Source: Variovorax sp. CAN15 (GTDB taxonomy: Bacteria; Pseudomonadota; Gammaproteobacteria; Burkholderiales; Burkholderiaceae_C). From it: a stretch of DNA of 44,077 nt. Shown piece after piece: positions 1 to 9,571 of the stretch. A program made the translations under genes and the position numbers. The stretch covers positions 137,231 through 181,307 of the forward strand of contig NZ_JASMRZ010000007.1 of NCBI RefSeq assembly GCF_030462475.1. Direction: 5' to 3'. Position 1 is the first letter of the stretch. The number at the start of each line of letters is the position of its first letter. A model generated the notes under the pieces. That model searched no databases. It saw only the letters and a list, made by a program, of their open reading frames with translations, and was not told the DNA's origin.

Positions 1-389
1 CAGCGAACGCCTTCGTAGAAGGCGTTGGTTGCACCGCCACTGCGGTTCTGGGCCACCACCACGTAGCGCACGATGCCGTCGCCCGTGATGGCAATAGTCT
101 TTGGGTCGATGCCGAACTTCAGGCTCATGTAGGGAGGCATTTCGATCGGCAGCAGGCGGCTTTCGCTGAAGGCCGGCGGTGGCGGGGTGGCGGTTTCTTC
201 CCACTCCTTGTCCGTCTCGTATCGCTTGGGCGGCGGTGGCATGCCGGCCTGCGCCCAGTCGGGGTTGTCGGTGTCGTGCGGGCCGGAGGCGCATCCCGCG
301 AGGATGCCGAAGCAGGCCAGAAGGAGGACGCGCTCAGCGTTGCGTCGGAAGGGGCGGCGGTGCCTTGTTGTCGTGGACAGGAGGTTCAT
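1..389 (-). CDS. CNP1-like family lipoprotein, C-terminus cut by window edge
   Basis: Reading leftward from ATG at 389, the frame stays open to the window edge and encodes about 129 residues. A basic N-terminus and the hydrophobic stretch [14 protein letters not shown] form a lipoprotein signal, with the lipobox Cys at residue 33 (codon 293-291). A Pro-rich linker ([18 protein letters not shown]) and a segment with [11 protein letters not shown] and VRYVVVAQN follow, a pattern I associate with the CNP1-like family of proteobacterial outer-membrane-associated proteins of unknown function. The start lies 56 bases inside the 3' end of rppH. I see no ATG, GTG or TTG after the rppH stop that would preserve the signal peptide, so the overlap appears real and suggests translational coupling. 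The C-terminus is outside the window. Confidence 0.72.
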   Translation of the reverse strand, partial: MNLLSTTTRHRRPFRRNAERVLLLACFGILAGCASGPHDTDNPDWAQAGMPPPPKRYETDKEWEETATPPPPAFSESRLLPIEMPPYMSLKFGIDPKTIAITGDGIVRYVVVAQNRSGGATNAFYEGVR

Positions 390-1005
390 TGCTCGCAGAA
401 GGAATGTCGGGATGCGGATCGAAACTGCCGCCGGGCGGCAGATCCAGTCCGGGAGGCGCTCCGGCGTCCGGCGAATGGCGCTCGAATTCTCGGGCGCGCA
501 CATTGCTGCGCAGGAAGCGGTTGCGGAAATCCTGCCTTGGCAGGTAGCGAGCGAGCTCGGTGAGCGCCATCTCGTAGACGCCGCGCTTGAACTCGACGAC
601 AACGTCGAGCGGCACCCAGTAGTCATGCCAGCGCCAGGCGTCGAATTCGGGATGGTCGGTTGCACGCAGGTTGAGATCCCAGTCGTGGCCGACGAGTTGC
701 AGCAAGTACCAGATTTGTTTCTGGCCCTTGTAGTGGCCCCGTGCGTCACGGCGGATGAACCGATCCGGCACCTCGTAGCGCAACCAGTCGCGGGTACGGG
801 CCACGATGCGCACGTGCTCCGGGTGGAGCCCCACTTCCTCGTGCAGTTCCCGGAACATGGCCTGCTCGGGACTTTCGCCGCGATCTATGCCGCCTTGCGG
901 AAACTGCCAGGAGTGCGTACGTATGCGTTTGCCCCAGAAAACCTGGTTTCTCTGGTTGAGCAGGATGATGCCGACGTTGGGCCTGAAGCCGTCCCGGTCG
1001 AGCAT
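334..1005 (-). CDS. rppH: RNA pyrophosphohydrolase RppH (Nudix)
   Basis: RppH removes pyrophosphate from the 5' triphosphate end of mRNAs, which starts RNase E-dependent decay. The 223-residue protein opens with [18 protein letters not shown] and contains [13 protein letters not shown] and a full Nudix box (about residues 38-60, core RELHEEVGL), as in characterised RppH. The ATG at 1005 was chosen because the family starts at MLDR and a GGGG stretch lies just upstream; a TTG at 1011 would add two residues. The C-terminal tail after about residue 170 is longer than in E. coli RppH and rich in Pro, Asp and Gly, so it is probably disordered. Its last 56 bases overlap the CNP1-like gene. It diverges from proS. 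Confidence 0.95.
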   Translation of the reverse strand: MLDRDGFRPNVGIILLNQRNQVFWGKRIRTHSWQFPQGGIDRGESPEQAMFRELHEEVGLHPEHVRIVARTRDWLRYEVPDRFIRRDARGHYKGQKQIWYLLQLVGHDWDLNLRATDHPEFDAWRWHDYWVPLDVVVEFKRGVYEMALTELARYLPRQDFRNRFLRSNVRAREFERHSPDAGAPPGLDLPPGGSFDPHPDIPSASNEPPVHDNKAPPPLPTQR

Positions 1006-1151
1006 AATCAAACCCCAATTTTTGAACTGAGTCGATTATGCATGCCGGGTTGCCCTCGGCAAGCTGCCGATGCCAGGCTCTCAGGGTCTCTCCGGGGGAG
1101 CAGTTCCCCACTTCCGAACCTCGAATCCAGCGAACCGTCACCGCAATTCCG
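1006..1151. promoter_or_regulatory. Divergent rppH/proS promoter region
   Basis: This 146-base gap separates the divergent rppH and proS starts. A CATAAT box with an upstream TG (extended -10 form) faces rppH at 1040-1035, about 30 bases before its ATG. No convincing -35 element or riboswitch fold is seen. The proS side includes a leader of over 100 bases with short GC-rich inverted repeats of uncertain meaning. Confidence 0.35.
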
Positions 1152-2897
1152 ATGAAAGCTTCCCGTTTTTTCGTCTCCACCCTCAAGGAAGCGCCCGCTG
1201 ACGCCGAAGTGGCGAGCCACCGTCTCATGATGCGGGCCGGCATGATCAAGAAGCTCGGCACGGGCATCTACACCTACATGCCCATGGGGCTGCGCGTGAT
1301 CCGCAAGGTGGAGGCCATCGTGCGCGAGGAGATGAACCGCGCCGGTGCCGTCGAGATGACCATGCCCGTGGTGCAGCCGGCCGAGTTCTGGCAGGAGACC
1401 GGCCGCTTCGAGAAGATGGGCCCCGAGCTGCTGCGCATCAAGGACCGTCACGACCGCGACTTCGTGATCCAGCCGACCAGCGAAGAAGTCGTGACCGACA
1501 TCGCCCGCCAGGAGATCCGCAGCTACAAGCAGCTGCCGAAGAATTTCTACCAGATCCAGACCAAGTTCCGTGACGAGCGCCGCCCGCGCTTCGGCCTGAT
1601 GCGCGGGCGCGAGTTCATCATGAAGGACGCCTACAGCTTCGACCGCGACCTCGACGCAGCCAAGGCCAGCTATCAGGTCATGGCGCAGGCCTACCGCAAC
1701 ATCTTCGACCGATTCGGCCTGCGCTATCGCGCCGTGGCGGCCGACAGCGGCGCCATCGGCGGCGACTTGAGCGAGGAGTTCCAGGTGATCGCCGCCACCG
1801 GCGAGGACGCCATCGTCTACTGCCCTGACAGCGACTACGCCGCCAACATGGAAAAGGCCGAGGCGCTGGCCCCGGCCGGCCCGCGTCCGGCGCCCGCCAA
1901 AGCGCTCGAGAAGACGCCGACCCCCGGCAAGAGCACCTGCGCCGACGTGGCCGAACTGCTGGGCGTGCCGCTTTCCACCACCATCAAGTCGCTGGTGCTG
2001 GCCACCGACGTTCTCGACGAGTCTGGCGACATCAAGGGCTCGCAGGTCTGGCTGCTGCTGCTGCGCGGCGATCACGACATGAACGAGATCAAGGTCGGCA
2101 AGCTGCCGGGCCTGAACCAGGGCTTCCGCTTCGCAACCCTGGCCGAAATCGAGGACCACTTCGGCTGCAAGCCCGGCTACCTGGGCCCGCTGAATCTCAA
2201 GAAGCCCGTCAAGCTCGTGGCCGACCGCGAAGCCGCCGTGATGGCCGACTGGATCACCGGCGCCAACGAAGTCGACTTCCACATGACCGGCGTCAACTGG
2301 GGCCGCGACCTGCCCGAGCCCGACCTGGTGGCCGACATCCGCAACGTGGTCGCGGGCGACGCCTCGCCCGACGGCAAGGGCGTGCTGGCCATCGAGCGCG
2401 GCATCGAAGTCGGCCACGTGTTCGTGCTGGGCACCAAGTACAGCAAGGACATGAACGCCACCTACCTCGACGAAGGCGGCAAGCCGCAGTTCCTCGAGAT
2501 GGGCTGCTACGGCATCGGCATCACCCGCCTGCCGGCGGCCGCCATCGAACAGAACCACGACGAGCGCGGGATCATCTGGCCCGATGCGCTGGCCCCGTTC
2601 ACGGTGGTGGTCTGCCCGATCGGCATGGACCGCAGCGCCGAGGTCAAGGTCGCGGCCGAAGCGCTCTACGAAGACCTGCTCGCCAAGGGCGTCGACGTGC
2701 TGCTCGACGACCGCGGCGAGCGCCCCGGCGCGATGTTCGCCGACTGGGAGCTGATCGGCGTGCCGCACCGCGTGGTCATTTCGGACCGTGGCCTCAAGGA
2801 AGGCCAGCTCGAGTATCAGCACCGCCGCGATACCGCCGCGACCAAGGTGCCTGTGGCAGGCATCGCCGAGTTCATCGGCGGCAAGCTCGCCCAATGA
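1152..2897 (+). CDS. proS: Prolyl-tRNA synthetase, bacterial type with editing insertion
   Basis: This class II aminoacyl-tRNA synthetase charges tRNA-Pro in the cytoplasm. The 581-residue protein begins [20 protein letters not shown] and carries the class II motifs: [19 protein letters not shown] near the N-terminus, motif 2 around [18 protein letters not shown], and motif 3 around [10 protein letters not shown]. The region between motifs 2 and 3 (about residues 225-400) matches in size the YbaK-like editing insertion of bacterial-type ProRS, which clears mischarged Ala-tRNA. The C-terminal anticodon-binding domain includes [23 protein letters not shown]. The ATG at 1152 fits the family start; the frame is open further upstream without a good start. 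The stop overlaps the next gene as ATGA. Confidence 0.97.
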   Translation: MKASRFFVSTLKEAPADAEVASHRLMMRAGMIKKLGTGIYTYMPMGLRVIRKVEAIVREEMNRAGAVEMTMPVVQPAEFWQETGRFEKMGPELLRIKDRHDRDFVIQPTSEEVVTDIARQEIRSYKQLPKNFYQIQTKFRDERRPRFGLMRGREFIMKDAYSFDRDLDAAKASYQVMAQAYRNIFDRFGLRYRAVAADSGAIGGDLSEEFQVIAATGEDAIVYCPDSDYAANMEKAEALAPAGPRPAPAKALEKTPTPGKSTCADVAELLGVPLSTTIKSLVLATDVLDESGDIKGSQVWLLLLRGDHDMNEIKVGKLPGLNQGFRFATLAEIEDHFGCKPGYLGPLNLKKPVKLVADREAAVMADWITGANEVDFHMTGVNWGRDLPEPDLVADIRNVVAGDASPDGKGVLAIERGIEVGHVFVLGTKYSKDMNATYLDEGGKPQFLEMGCYGIGITRLPAAAIEQNHDERGIIWPDALAPFTVVVCPIGMDRSAEVKVAAEALYEDLLAKGVDVLLDDRGERPGAMFADWELIGVPHRVVISDRGLKEGQLEYQHRRDTAATKVPVAGIAEFIGGKLAQ

Positions 2898-3583
2898 GCC
2901 TGGAGGGCGGCCTCTCGCGACGCCAGTGCCTGGGCGGCGCCGTGACGGCGGGCGCCCTCACCGTGCTGTCGCTGCCGCAGGCCGCCATGGCCGGCGCGCA
3001 GATCGAGGAGCCGCTCATCGACTCGGTGCGCACCGCGCTGAGCTCGGCCATCCACAACAAGGCGCCGCCGGTGCCGGAGTTCGCGAACACCGAGGCCCGG
3101 CTGGCCTACCTGCGCTGGCTCGGCGAGATGAGCCAGCGACTCAAGAAGAAGATCGCCGACGCGCCCTCGCGCATCGAGTTCCTGCAGACCGCCTGGTACG
3201 AAGCCAAGCGCTCGGGGCTCGAAGTGAGCCTGGTGCTGGGGCTGGTCCAGGTCGAGAGCAATTTCCGCAAGTTCGCGGTGTCGAGCGCCGGCGCGCGCGG
3301 CTACATGCAGGTCATGCCGTTCTGGACGCGCGTGATCGGCGACAGCGACCCGGCCAAGCTCTTCCACATGCAGACCAACCTGCGCTTCGGCTGCGTCATC
3401 CTTCGCCACTACCTTGACCGCGAGAACGGCGACCTGTTCATGACGCTGGGCCGCTACAACGGCAGCCGCGGCAAGTCGCCGTACCCGAACGCGGTGTTCT
3501 CCAACCAGCGGCTCTGGGTGTTCAACGACAGGGAACGCGAGAAAGAGCAGCAGCAACAGCAGCGCGACCGCTCGGCGGCCTGA
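2894..3583 (+). CDS. Lytic transglycosylase, SLT domain, exported
   Basis: The 229-residue protein is predicted to cleave peptidoglycan glycan strands in the periplasm. The N-terminus has [13 protein letters not shown] followed by a hydrophobic stretch ending AMAGA, resembling a twin-arginine signal with cleavage near residue 34. The SLT fold is marked by [12 protein letters not shown] with the likely catalytic Glu at about residue 121, then [13 protein letters not shown], and by [12 protein letters not shown] and LGRYNGSRG further on. The C-terminus ends in a short poly-Gln run. It overlaps the proS stop by four bases (ATGA), so translation is probably coupled, an odd pairing by function. 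It converges on paeA with only 13 bases between them. Confidence 0.88.
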   Translation: MSLEGGLSRRQCLGGAVTAGALTVLSLPQAAMAGAQIEEPLIDSVRTALSSAIHNKAPPVPEFANTEARLAYLRWLGEMSQRLKKKIADAPSRIEFLQTAWYEAKRSGLEVSLVLGLVQVESNFRKFAVSSAGARGYMQVMPFWTRVIGDSDPAKLFHMQTNLRFGCVILRHYLDRENGDLFMTLGRYNGSRGKSPYPNAVFSNQRLWVFNDREREKEQQQQQRDRSAA

Positions 3584-3596
3584 AGCTCTCTTCTGT

Positions 3597-4913
3597 TCAG
3601 TTCGCCGGCGCCTTGGCGGTGCCCGAGCCCTTGGTGACCATCACCTGGTCGATGCGGTAGCTGTCGACGTCCATCACCTCGAAGGTGTAGCCGCCCCAGC
3701 TCACGTTGTCGGTGCGCTTGGGCACGCGGCGCAGCATCACCATCAGGAAGCCGGCCAGCGTCTCGTACTCCTCGGCGTGCGGCATCTCATCGATGTGAAG
3801 CGCGCGCTGCACGTCCTGGATGGGCGTGACGCCGTCGATCAGCCACGAGTTCTCGTCGCGCTGCACGATCTGCTCTTCGTCGGGTGTGGACGTGGACACC
3901 AGGTCGCCCATCACCGTGCTCATCACGTCGTTCAGCGTGATCACGCCCACCACCAGGCTGTACTCGTTGACGATGATCGCGAAGTCCTCGTGCGCCTGCT
4001 GGAACTGCTCGAGCACCTCGGTGAGCGAGAGCCGGTCGGGAATGACCAGTGCCTTGTGCAGCGGCAGCCCCTGGTCGAAAGCCAGCGGCTGGCCGCTGAG
4101 CACGCGCTGGAACATGTCCTTGGCGTCCACATAGCCCAGCACGTGGTCGATGTCGCCGTCGCACACCGGGTACGCCGAGAAGGGCTCGGCGATGATGCGC
4201 GCGCGCAGCACCGTCTCGGGGTCGTCGTGCAAGAACCAGGTGATGTTGTCGCGCACCGTCATCACGCTGCTGACCAGGCGCGTGTCGAGCTCGAACACGT
4301 TGGCGATCACCTGCTGCTCGCGCGCCGCGAGCACGCCGGCCTGCGCGCCCGCCTCTGTCATCGCGAGGATGTCGGCCGACGTGATCTTGTCGTCGCGTGC
4401 CATCGGCATGCCCAGCAGCTTGAACAGCAGGTCGGTGCAGCGCGTGAAGAACCACACCAGCGGCTTGAAGGTGGTGATCAGCAGCAGCATCGGCCCCACC
4501 ATGCGCACCGCCAGCCGCTCGGGGTTGCTCATGCCCAGCCGCTTGGGGAACAGGTCGGCGAACACCAGGAACACCGCGATGATGATCACGAAGGAGCACA
4601 GAAAGGCCGCGCTGGCCGAGGCCTCGGGGCTCAGCCACTTCTCGAAGAAGACCGCGAAGTACGGGCTCAGCGAGCCTTCGCCCACCACGCCGCCGAGGAT
4701 CGCCACCGCGTTGAGCCCGATCTGCACCACCGTGAAGTAGTGGCCCGGCTGCTCCTGCACGCGCAGCACCTTCTCGGCCCGAGGGTCGCCCTCGTCGGCC
4801 ATCTGGCGCAGACGCAGGCGGCGCGAGGCGGCGAGGGTGATTTCAGCGAGGGAGAAGAACGCGCTCATCGCGATCAGCAGCGCGATGATGAGCAGGCTTT
4901 GGGTCAGGGTCAT
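3597..4913 (-). CDS. paeA: CNNM/CorC-family inner-membrane protein, PaeA (YtfL)-like
   Basis: The 438-residue protein matches E. coli YtfL/PaeA along its length: SAFFSLAEITLAASRRLRLR, PGHYFTVVQIGLNAVAILGG, DENSWLIDG and YRIDQVMVT are near-identical landmarks. PaeA has been linked to export of cadaverine and putrescine. The order is a DUF21 membrane domain with about four helices (residues 1-190), a paired CBS domain (about 200-330) and a CorC/HlyC C-terminal domain (about 345-430). Older labels such as hemolysin are misleading. It is last in the leftward hemA-prfA-prmC-grxD-cupin run, 57 bases after the cupin gene. Assignment to the family is firm; the polyamine substrate is inferred from the homologue. 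Confidence 0.85.
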   Translation of the reverse strand: MTLTQSLLIIALLIAMSAFFSLAEITLAASRRLRLRQMADEGDPRAEKVLRVQEQPGHYFTVVQIGLNAVAILGGVVGEGSLSPYFAVFFEKWLSPEASASAAFLCSFVIIIAVFLVFADLFPKRLGMSNPERLAVRMVGPMLLLITTFKPLVWFFTRCTDLLFKLLGMPMARDDKITSADILAMTEAGAQAGVLAAREQQVIANVFELDTRLVSSVMTVRDNITWFLHDDPETVLRARIIAEPFSAYPVCDGDIDHVLGYVDAKDMFQRVLSGQPLAFDQGLPLHKALVIPDRLSLTEVLEQFQQAHEDFAIIVNEYSLVVGVITLNDVMSTVMGDLVSTSTPDEEQIVQRDENSWLIDGVTPIQDVQRALHIDEMPHAEEYETLAGFLMVMLRRVPKRTDNVSWGGYTFEVMDVDSYRIDQVMVTKGSGTAKAPAN

Positions 4914-4970
4914 GTTGGCACGTCGAAGACGACGGCCACCATGGTGCCATGACTCGGCGCCGGAAATCGC

Positions 4971-5480
4971 TCAGACGCCGCCGTGCGGGTGGGTCGGGTC
5001 GACCCAGAGTACCGATTCGGGCTTCTCCACGGGCTCGATGTCGAGGTTCACCGCCACCGCTTCGCCGTCGCTGCGGCACAGCACGCATTCGAGCGTCTCG
5101 GTCGCGCTGGCGTTGATTTCCTGGTGCGGCACATAGGGTGGCACGTAGATGAAGTCGCCCGGTCCGGCCTCGGCCGTGAACTCGAGCTTCTCGCCCCATC
5201 GCATGCGGGCCCGGCCGCGCACGACGTAGATCACCGATTCGAGATGCCCGTGGTGATGGGCGCCGGTCTTGGCGTCGGCATGGATGGTCACGGTACCGGC
5301 CCAGAGCTTCTGGGCGCCCACGCGGGCGAAGTTGATGGCCGCTGCCCGGTTCATGCCGGGCGTCTGGGCGGTGTTCGTGTCGAGCTGGCCGGCCGGGATC
5401 ACGCGCACGCCGTCGTGCTTCCAGGCCGGTGCTGCACCGTCATCGTGGGAGTGGCCGTGGTCCGCGTGATCGTGGCTCAT
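4971..5480 (-). CDS. Cupin-domain protein with His-rich N-terminus
   Basis: The 169-residue cytoplasmic protein has one cupin barrel. Motif 1 is visible around TGAHHHGHLESVIYVVRGRA, with the expected metal-binding His residues and Glu, and motif 2 around GPGDFIYVPPYVPHQEIN, with the third His. The first 15 residues (MSHDHADHGHSHDDG) are rich in His and Asp, like a metal-storage or delivery tail. The family contains both enzymes and non-catalytic sensors, and no reaction can be assigned here. It lies 15 bases after grxD, in a run with heme synthesis and Fe-S trafficking genes, so a metal-related role is a reasonable inference but not shown. Confidence 0.85.
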   Translation of the reverse strand: MSHDHADHGHSHDDGAAPAWKHDGVRVIPAGQLDTNTAQTPGMNRAAAINFARVGAQKLWAGTVTIHADAKTGAHHHGHLESVIYVVRGRARMRWGEKLEFTAEAGPGDFIYVPPYVPHQEINASATETLECVLCRSDGEAVAVNLDIEPVEKPESVLWVDPTHPHGGV

Positions 5481-5495
5481 GACCGCTCCCGGTTC

Positions 5496-5825
5496 TCAGG
5501 CGGAGGCGCCGCCGTTCACCACTTGCTGCAGCTCGCCCGATTCGTACATTTCCATCATGATGTCCGAGCCGCCGATGAACTCGCCCTTCACATAGAGCTG
5601 CGGGATCGTGGGCCAGTTGCTGTATTCCTTGATGCCCTGGCGGATGCCGTCGTCTTCGAGCACGTTGACGGTCTTGAGCGTTCGGGTGTCGACGCCGACT
5701 GCCTTCAGGATCTGGATCGCGCGGCCCGAGAAGCCGCACATCGGGAAGCTGGCGTTGCCCTTCATGAAGAGCACGAGGTCGTTGGTCTTGACGAGGTCGT
5801 CGATGCGTTGCTGAGCGTCGGACAT
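5496..5825 (-). CDS. grxD: Monothiol glutaredoxin, Grx4 type
   Basis: The 109-residue protein is a CGFS-type monothiol glutaredoxin, which binds and delivers [2Fe-2S] clusters, often with BolA partners. The active-site Cys is at residue 30 in PMCGFSGRA. Other family signs are VLFMKGNASFP, the cis-Pro region NWPTIPQLYVKGEFIGG and SDIMMEMYESGEL. The ATG at 5825 is preceded by a clear CAGGAG ribosome site six bases upstream; the reading frame is open much further back, but that part is antisense-like. It follows prmC by 29 bases in the leftward hemA-prfA-prmC-grxD order, which I know as common in betaproteobacteria. Confidence 0.96.
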   Translation of the reverse strand: MSDAQQRIDDLVKTNDLVLFMKGNASFPMCGFSGRAIQILKAVGVDTRTLKTVNVLEDDGIRQGIKEYSNWPTIPQLYVKGEFIGGSDIMMEMYESGELQQVVNGGASA

Positions 5826-5854
5826 GGGGACTCCTGAAAAATAGGCTGGGGGGA

Positions 5855-6709
5855 TTATTTCACCGTGCGCCAGATTCCGCCGGAGCAGCGCTGGATGCCG
5901 GCGAGGTCGTCGCGGCTTTGCGCTTCGGCGAAACCGCGCGATGCGAGCAGCTCGCGCACGGCGGCGGCCTGGTCGTGGCCGTGCTCCAGCAGCAGCCAGC
6001 TGCCCTCGGCGAGGTGGGCTGGGGCGTCCTGCACGATGCGGCGGATGTCGTCGAGGCCGTCGGCGCCCGAGACCAGCGCGGAAGAGGGCTCGTGGCGCAG
6101 CGCGGGCAGGTGCGGATCGCTGGCGGCGATGTAGGGCGGATTGCTGGCGATGACCGTGTAGCCGGTGCCGGCGCCGTCCAGCCAGTCGGTCAGGGCGAAG
6201 CGCACGGGCAGGCCCAGCCGCGCGGCGTTGGCCTGGGCGACGGCGAGTGCGTCGGCGCTGGCATCGACGGCATCGACCTGCGCGTCGGGCCGCGCATGCT
6301 GCAGCGCGAGCGCGATCGCGCCGCTGCCAGTGCCGAGGTCGAGCACGCGCGGTGCGGCATGCCCTTCGAGGCATTGCAGGGCCCATTCGACCAGCGTTTC
6401 CGTGTCGGGACGCGGCACCAGCACGCGGGCGTCGACCTGCAGGCTGAGCCCGTGGAATTCCTTCTCGCCCAGCAGGTAGGCGACAGGCTCCCCGGCCCGG
6501 CGGCGCGAGAGCTGCGCGGCCAGCGCGGACCACGCGGCATCGGGCATCGCGTCGGTGTCGTGCGCCAGCAGCCATGCCCGGTTGTGCGGCGCGCGGCCCA
6601 GCGCATGCAGCAGCAGCAGTTGGGCGTCCAGCCGGTCCACACCCAGGGCGATGGACGCGGCCAGCGCCTGAGCCACCGTCGCGGGCTTCGGGTTTTCCAC
6701 CGTGCTCAT
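5855..6709 (-). CDS. prmC: Peptide chain release factor N5-glutamine methyltransferase
   Basis: PrmC methylates the Gln of the GGQ motif in release factors RF1 and RF2, using S-adenosylmethionine, and so tunes termination. The 284-residue protein has the N-terminal helical domain (about 1-90), the SAM-binding motif [13 protein letters not shown] and the catalytic SNPPYI motif, preceded by [13 protein letters not shown]. Its ATG at 6709 overlaps the prfA stop (ATGA), which ties the enzyme to its substrate, a well-known gene pairing. The frame is open for 106 codons upstream inside prfA, but the overlap start gives the family length. Confidence 0.95.
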   Translation of the reverse strand: MSTVENPKPATVAQALAASIALGVDRLDAQLLLLHALGRAPHNRAWLLAHDTDAMPDAAWSALAAQLSRRRAGEPVAYLLGEKEFHGLSLQVDARVLVPRPDTETLVEWALQCLEGHAAPRVLDLGTGSGAIALALQHARPDAQVDAVDASADALAVAQANAARLGLPVRFALTDWLDGAGTGYTVIASNPPYIAASDPHLPALRHEPSSALVSGADGLDDIRRIVQDAPAHLAEGSWLLLEHGHDQAAAVRELLASRGFAEAQSRDDLAGIQRCSGGIWRTVK

Positions 6710-7794
6710 GCCGGCAGGCTCGATTCCAGCTCGGCCAGCTGCTCGGCCTCGCGCGCGGCGCGCAGCGCGCCCAGCACGTCGCCGAGGTCGCCTTCCATGA
6801 TGGCGAGCAGCTTGTAGAGCGTCAGGTTGATGCGGTGGTCGGTGAGCCGGCCCTGCGGGAAGTTGTAGGTGCGGATGCGGTCGGAGCGGTCGCCGCTGCC
6901 GATCAGGCCCTTGCGCATCGCGGCGTCCTTGGCGGCGCGCTCGCTGCGCTCCTTCTCCTGGATGCGCGCCGACAGCACCTGCAGCGCCTTCGCCTTGTTG
7001 CGGTGCTGGCTGCGGTCGTCCTGGCACTCGGCCACGATGCCGGTCGGGATGTGCGTGATGCGCACCGCCGAGTCGGTCTTGTTGATGTGCTGCCCGCCCG
7101 CGCCGCTCGCGCGGTAGGTGTCGATGCGCAGGTCGGCCGGGTTGATCTGCACGGCCACGGTCTCGTCGGGCTCCGCCAGCACGGCCACCGTGCAGGCGCT
7201 GGTGTGGATGCGGCCCTGCGTCTCGGTGGCCGGCACGCGCTGCACGCGATGGCCGCCCGATTCGAAGCGCAGGTGGCCGAACACGTCGTCGCCCACGATG
7301 CGTACCACCACTTCCTTGTAGCCGCCGAGCTCGCTCTCGCTTTCGCTGACGATCTCGCAGCGCCAGCCGGCGCGGTCGCAGTAGCGCGTGTACATGCGCA
7401 GCAGGTCGCCCGCGAACAGGGCCGATTCGTCGCCGCCCGTGCCCGCACGGATTTCGAGGAACGCGTTTCGCGCGTCGTCCGGATCCTTGGGCAGCAGCAG
7501 GCGCTGCAGCTCGTCCTCGAGCTGCACCAGCTCGGCCTCGGCGCTGGCGATTTCTTCCTTGGCCATCTCGGCCATGTCGGGGTCGTCCAGCATCTCCTTC
7601 GCGCCGGCGATGTCGGCCTCGCGCTGCCGGTAGCGCTCGTAGCGGCCGGCGATCTGCGTGACCTCGGCGTGCTCGCGCGAGATGGTGCGGTACTGCGCCA
7701 TGTCGCTCATGATGTCCTCGCGCGAGAGAAGGAAGTCGAGCTCGCCCAGGCGCTGGGCGTAGCGTTCGAGTTGGTGGCGCAGAAAGGATTTCAC
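6706..7794 (-). CDS. prfA: Peptide chain release factor 1
   Basis: RF1 reads UAA and UAG in the ribosomal A site and triggers peptide release. The 362-residue protein has the PAT tripeptide that defines RF1 (in [11 protein letters not shown]) and the GGQ hydrolysis motif in [15 protein letters not shown]. The start is set at GTG 7794 ([19 protein letters not shown]), which gives the usual family length of about 360; the frame is open further upstream but without conserved sequence, and no strong ribosome site is seen before the GTG. About 100 bases separate it from hemA, including a small hairpin near 7826-7842. Its stop overlaps the prmC start. Confidence 0.94.
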   Translation of the reverse strand: MKSFLRHQLERYAQRLGELDFLLSREDIMSDMAQYRTISREHAEVTQIAGRYERYRQREADIAGAKEMLDDPDMAEMAKEEIASAEAELVQLEDELQRLLLPKDPDDARNAFLEIRAGTGGDESALFAGDLLRMYTRYCDRAGWRCEIVSESESELGGYKEVVVRIVGDDVFGHLRFESGGHRVQRVPATETQGRIHTSACTVAVLAEPDETVAVQINPADLRIDTYRASGAGGQHINKTDSAVRITHIPTGIVAECQDDRSQHRNKAKALQVLSARIQEKERSERAAKDAAMRKGLIGSGDRSDRIRTYNFPQGRLTDHRINLTLYKLLAIMEGDLGDVLGALRAAREAEQLAELESSLPA

Positions 7795-7894
7795 GGAGAA
7801 AGCAGATTCAGGAAATGGGAGGGTGCTGCCGTTGAAGGGCAGTGCGCATGAAGACCGCGGCGTCCGGCGCCGGGCCGCGAGCCGGCCAGCGTCG

Positions 7895-9166
7895 CTAACG
7901 CTCTTTGCGCAGGAAGAGGCGCGAGATCGTCTGCGCCGTCTGCTCGCGCGAGGCGGCATCGCCCGCGTGCAGCTCGGCCATGGCGCCGTGCATCATCTTC
8001 TGCGTGAGGCCGCGCGACATGGCTTCGAGCACGGCCTCGACCGACTCGCCCTTGGCCAGCAGCTTGCGCGCGCGCGCCATCTCGGCGGCGCGCCACTCGT
8101 CGGCCTGTGCGTTGAGCTGTTGGATCAGCGGCACCGTGCCGCGCTGGCCCAGCCAGTGCATGAAGCTCTGCACGCCGGCGTCGATGATCACCTCGGCCTG
8201 CGCCACGGCGGCCTGGCGGTTGGCCTGGCCCTGCTGCACCACCTGGGCGAGGTCGTCGACGGTGTAGAGATAGATGTCTTCCAGCGCCTTCACCTCGGGC
8301 TCGATGTCGCGCGGCACGGCCAGGTCGACCATGAACATCGGACGGTGCTTGCGCGCCTTGAGCGCGCGTTCGACGGCGCCCAGGCCGATGATCGGCAGCG
8401 TGCTCGCGGTGCAGCTCACCACGATGTCGAATTCGGCGAGCCGCGCGGGCAGGTCGGCCAGCCGCATCGCCTCGCCGCCGAAGCGCGAGGCCAGCTTCTC
8501 GCCGCGCTCCAGCGTGCGGTTGGCGATGGCGATCGACTTGGGTTCCTTGGCCGCGAAGTGCGTGGCCGCGAGGTCGATCATTTCGCCCGCGCCGACGAAG
8601 AGCACGCGCGTCTTGCGCAGGTCTTCGAAGAGCTGGCCGGCCAGTCGCACCGCGGCGGCGGCCATTCTGATGGAATGCGCGCCGATCTCGGTGGCGGTGC
8701 GCACTTCCTTGGCCACCGCGAAGGAGCGCTGGAACAGCTGGTTGAGCGTGCTGCCGAGGGCGCCGGCCGTCTCGGCGGCGCGCACGGCGTCCTTCATCTG
8801 GCCGAGGATCTGGGCTTCGCCCAGCACCATCGAATCGAGCCCGCTGGCCACGCGGAAGGCGTGGCGGGCGGCTTCGCCGTCGTGCAGGGTGTAGGCGTGC
8901 GAGCGCAGCAGGGCGGGGGCCACGCCGCCGCTCTGGGCGAGCCAGCCGAAGGTGTGGTCGAGCGCGGCGTGTTCCGAGGCGCAGTAGATCTCGGTGCGGT
9001 TGCAGGTGGAGATGATCGCGGCCTCGACCTGGGGGTGGCGGCCGGAGGCGAAGGAACTGCGCAGGCTCTGCAGCGTGGGGGCGATCTGGTCGAGCGCGAA
9101 CGCGAAACGACCGCGCAGATCGAGCGGCGCGGTCGTGTGGTTCAAGCCGAGGGCCCAGACAGACAT
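7895..9166 (-). CDS. hemA: Glutamyl-tRNA reductase
   Basis: HemA reduces glutamyl-tRNA to glutamate-1-semialdehyde with NADPH, the first committed step of the C5 route to heme and other tetrapyrroles. The protein is 423 residues from [18 protein letters not shown]. The catalytic Cys lies in [10 protein letters not shown] (about residue 50), the substrate region in [17 protein letters not shown], and the NADPH-binding fold around [14 protein letters not shown]; a C-terminal dimerisation domain follows. An alternative ATG lies two codons upstream at 9172. A consensus -10 box ends only 7 bases before the ATG at 9166, so the mRNA may be leaderless. The gene heads the leftward hemA-prfA-prmC-grxD run. 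Confidence 0.96.
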   Translation of the reverse strand: MSVWALGLNHTTAPLDLRGRFAFALDQIAPTLQSLRSSFASGRHPQVEAAIISTCNRTEIYCASEHAALDHTFGWLAQSGGVAPALLRSHAYTLHDGEAARHAFRVASGLDSMVLGEAQILGQMKDAVRAAETAGALGSTLNQLFQRSFAVAKEVRTATEIGAHSIRMAAAAVRLAGQLFEDLRKTRVLFVGAGEMIDLAATHFAAKEPKSIAIANRTLERGEKLASRFGGEAMRLADLPARLAEFDIVVSCTASTLPIIGLGAVERALKARKHRPMFMVDLAVPRDIEPEVKALEDIYLYTVDDLAQVVQQGQANRQAAVAQAEVIIDAGVQSFMHWLGQRGTVPLIQQLNAQADEWRAAEMARARKLLAKGESVEAVLEAMSRGLTQKMMHGAMAELHAGDAASREQTAQTISRLFLRKER

Positions 9167-9173
9167 GCCCATG

Positions 9174-9179
9174 ATTATA
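9174..9179 (-). promoter_or_regulatory. Consensus -10 box directly upstream of hemA
   Basis: Read leftward, a perfect TATAAT stands at 9179-9174. Transcription would begin about 7 bases downstream, at or next to the hemA ATG (9166; alternative ATG 9172). The corresponding -35 position is a poor match. Such an AT-rich hexamer is conspicuous in this GC-rich sequence. Confidence 0.45.
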
Positions 9180-9279
9180 AAATCAGCAGCCCCGCGGGGC
9201 TTGACGGGGGACAAATGGCTTTCCCTATGACAGCCATAAGCCTCGCCGGATGTTCCGTTTACCCGCGCAACCCCTTCCG

Positions 9280-9558
9280 ATGGACCTGACGGCCCTTCTC
9301 AACCACCTGCTCAACTTCGTCGCACCGGCGGCCTTCATGGCACTGGTGTTGGCTCTCGTCGGGCGATTCCTGGGCGGCCGGCGCGACGGTGCCCCGCGCT
9401 GGTGGATGCAGTGGACGCTGACCTTCGCGGCCGGCGTGGCGGTGCTGGCGGCCGGGCTGGCGGTGTTCGGGCGCGACGGGGCGATGGCGACCTATGCCGC
9501 GCTGGTCGTGGTCTGCGGCGCGGTCCAGTGGCTGGCGATGCGCGGCTGGCGCCGCTGA
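9280..9558 (+). CDS. Small inner-membrane protein of unknown function
   Basis: The 92-residue protein (from [19 protein letters not shown]) has three predicted membrane segments: about residues 8-31, 46-64 and 70-85, with a basic loop [10 protein letters not shown] between the first two. I do not recognise a named family. An in-frame ATG at 9250 would add ten residues; neither start has a clear ribosome site, and 9280 was chosen because the added residues look unlike a membrane-protein N-terminus. It is divergent from hemA and converges on the GNAT gene with 13 bases between. A TTGACG at 9201-9206 could be part of its promoter, but a matching -10 at the right spacing is not obvious. Confidence 0.62.
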   Translation: MDLTALLNHLLNFVAPAAFMALVLALVGRFLGGRRDGAPRWWMQWTLTFAAGVAVLAAGLAVFGRDGAMATYAALVVVCGAVQWLAMRGWRR

Positions 9559-9571
9559 AATTTCCGCCCGC

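Noticed and set aside
1009..1151. proS leader as a T-box or other riboswitch
   Set aside because: I see short inverted repeats but no T-box sequence or any riboswitch core I know; a covariance-model search would decide.
1008..2894. Long frame opposite proS
   Set aside because: Translation is repetitive His/Ala/Leu/Asp-rich sequence, a shadow of the proS codon pattern.
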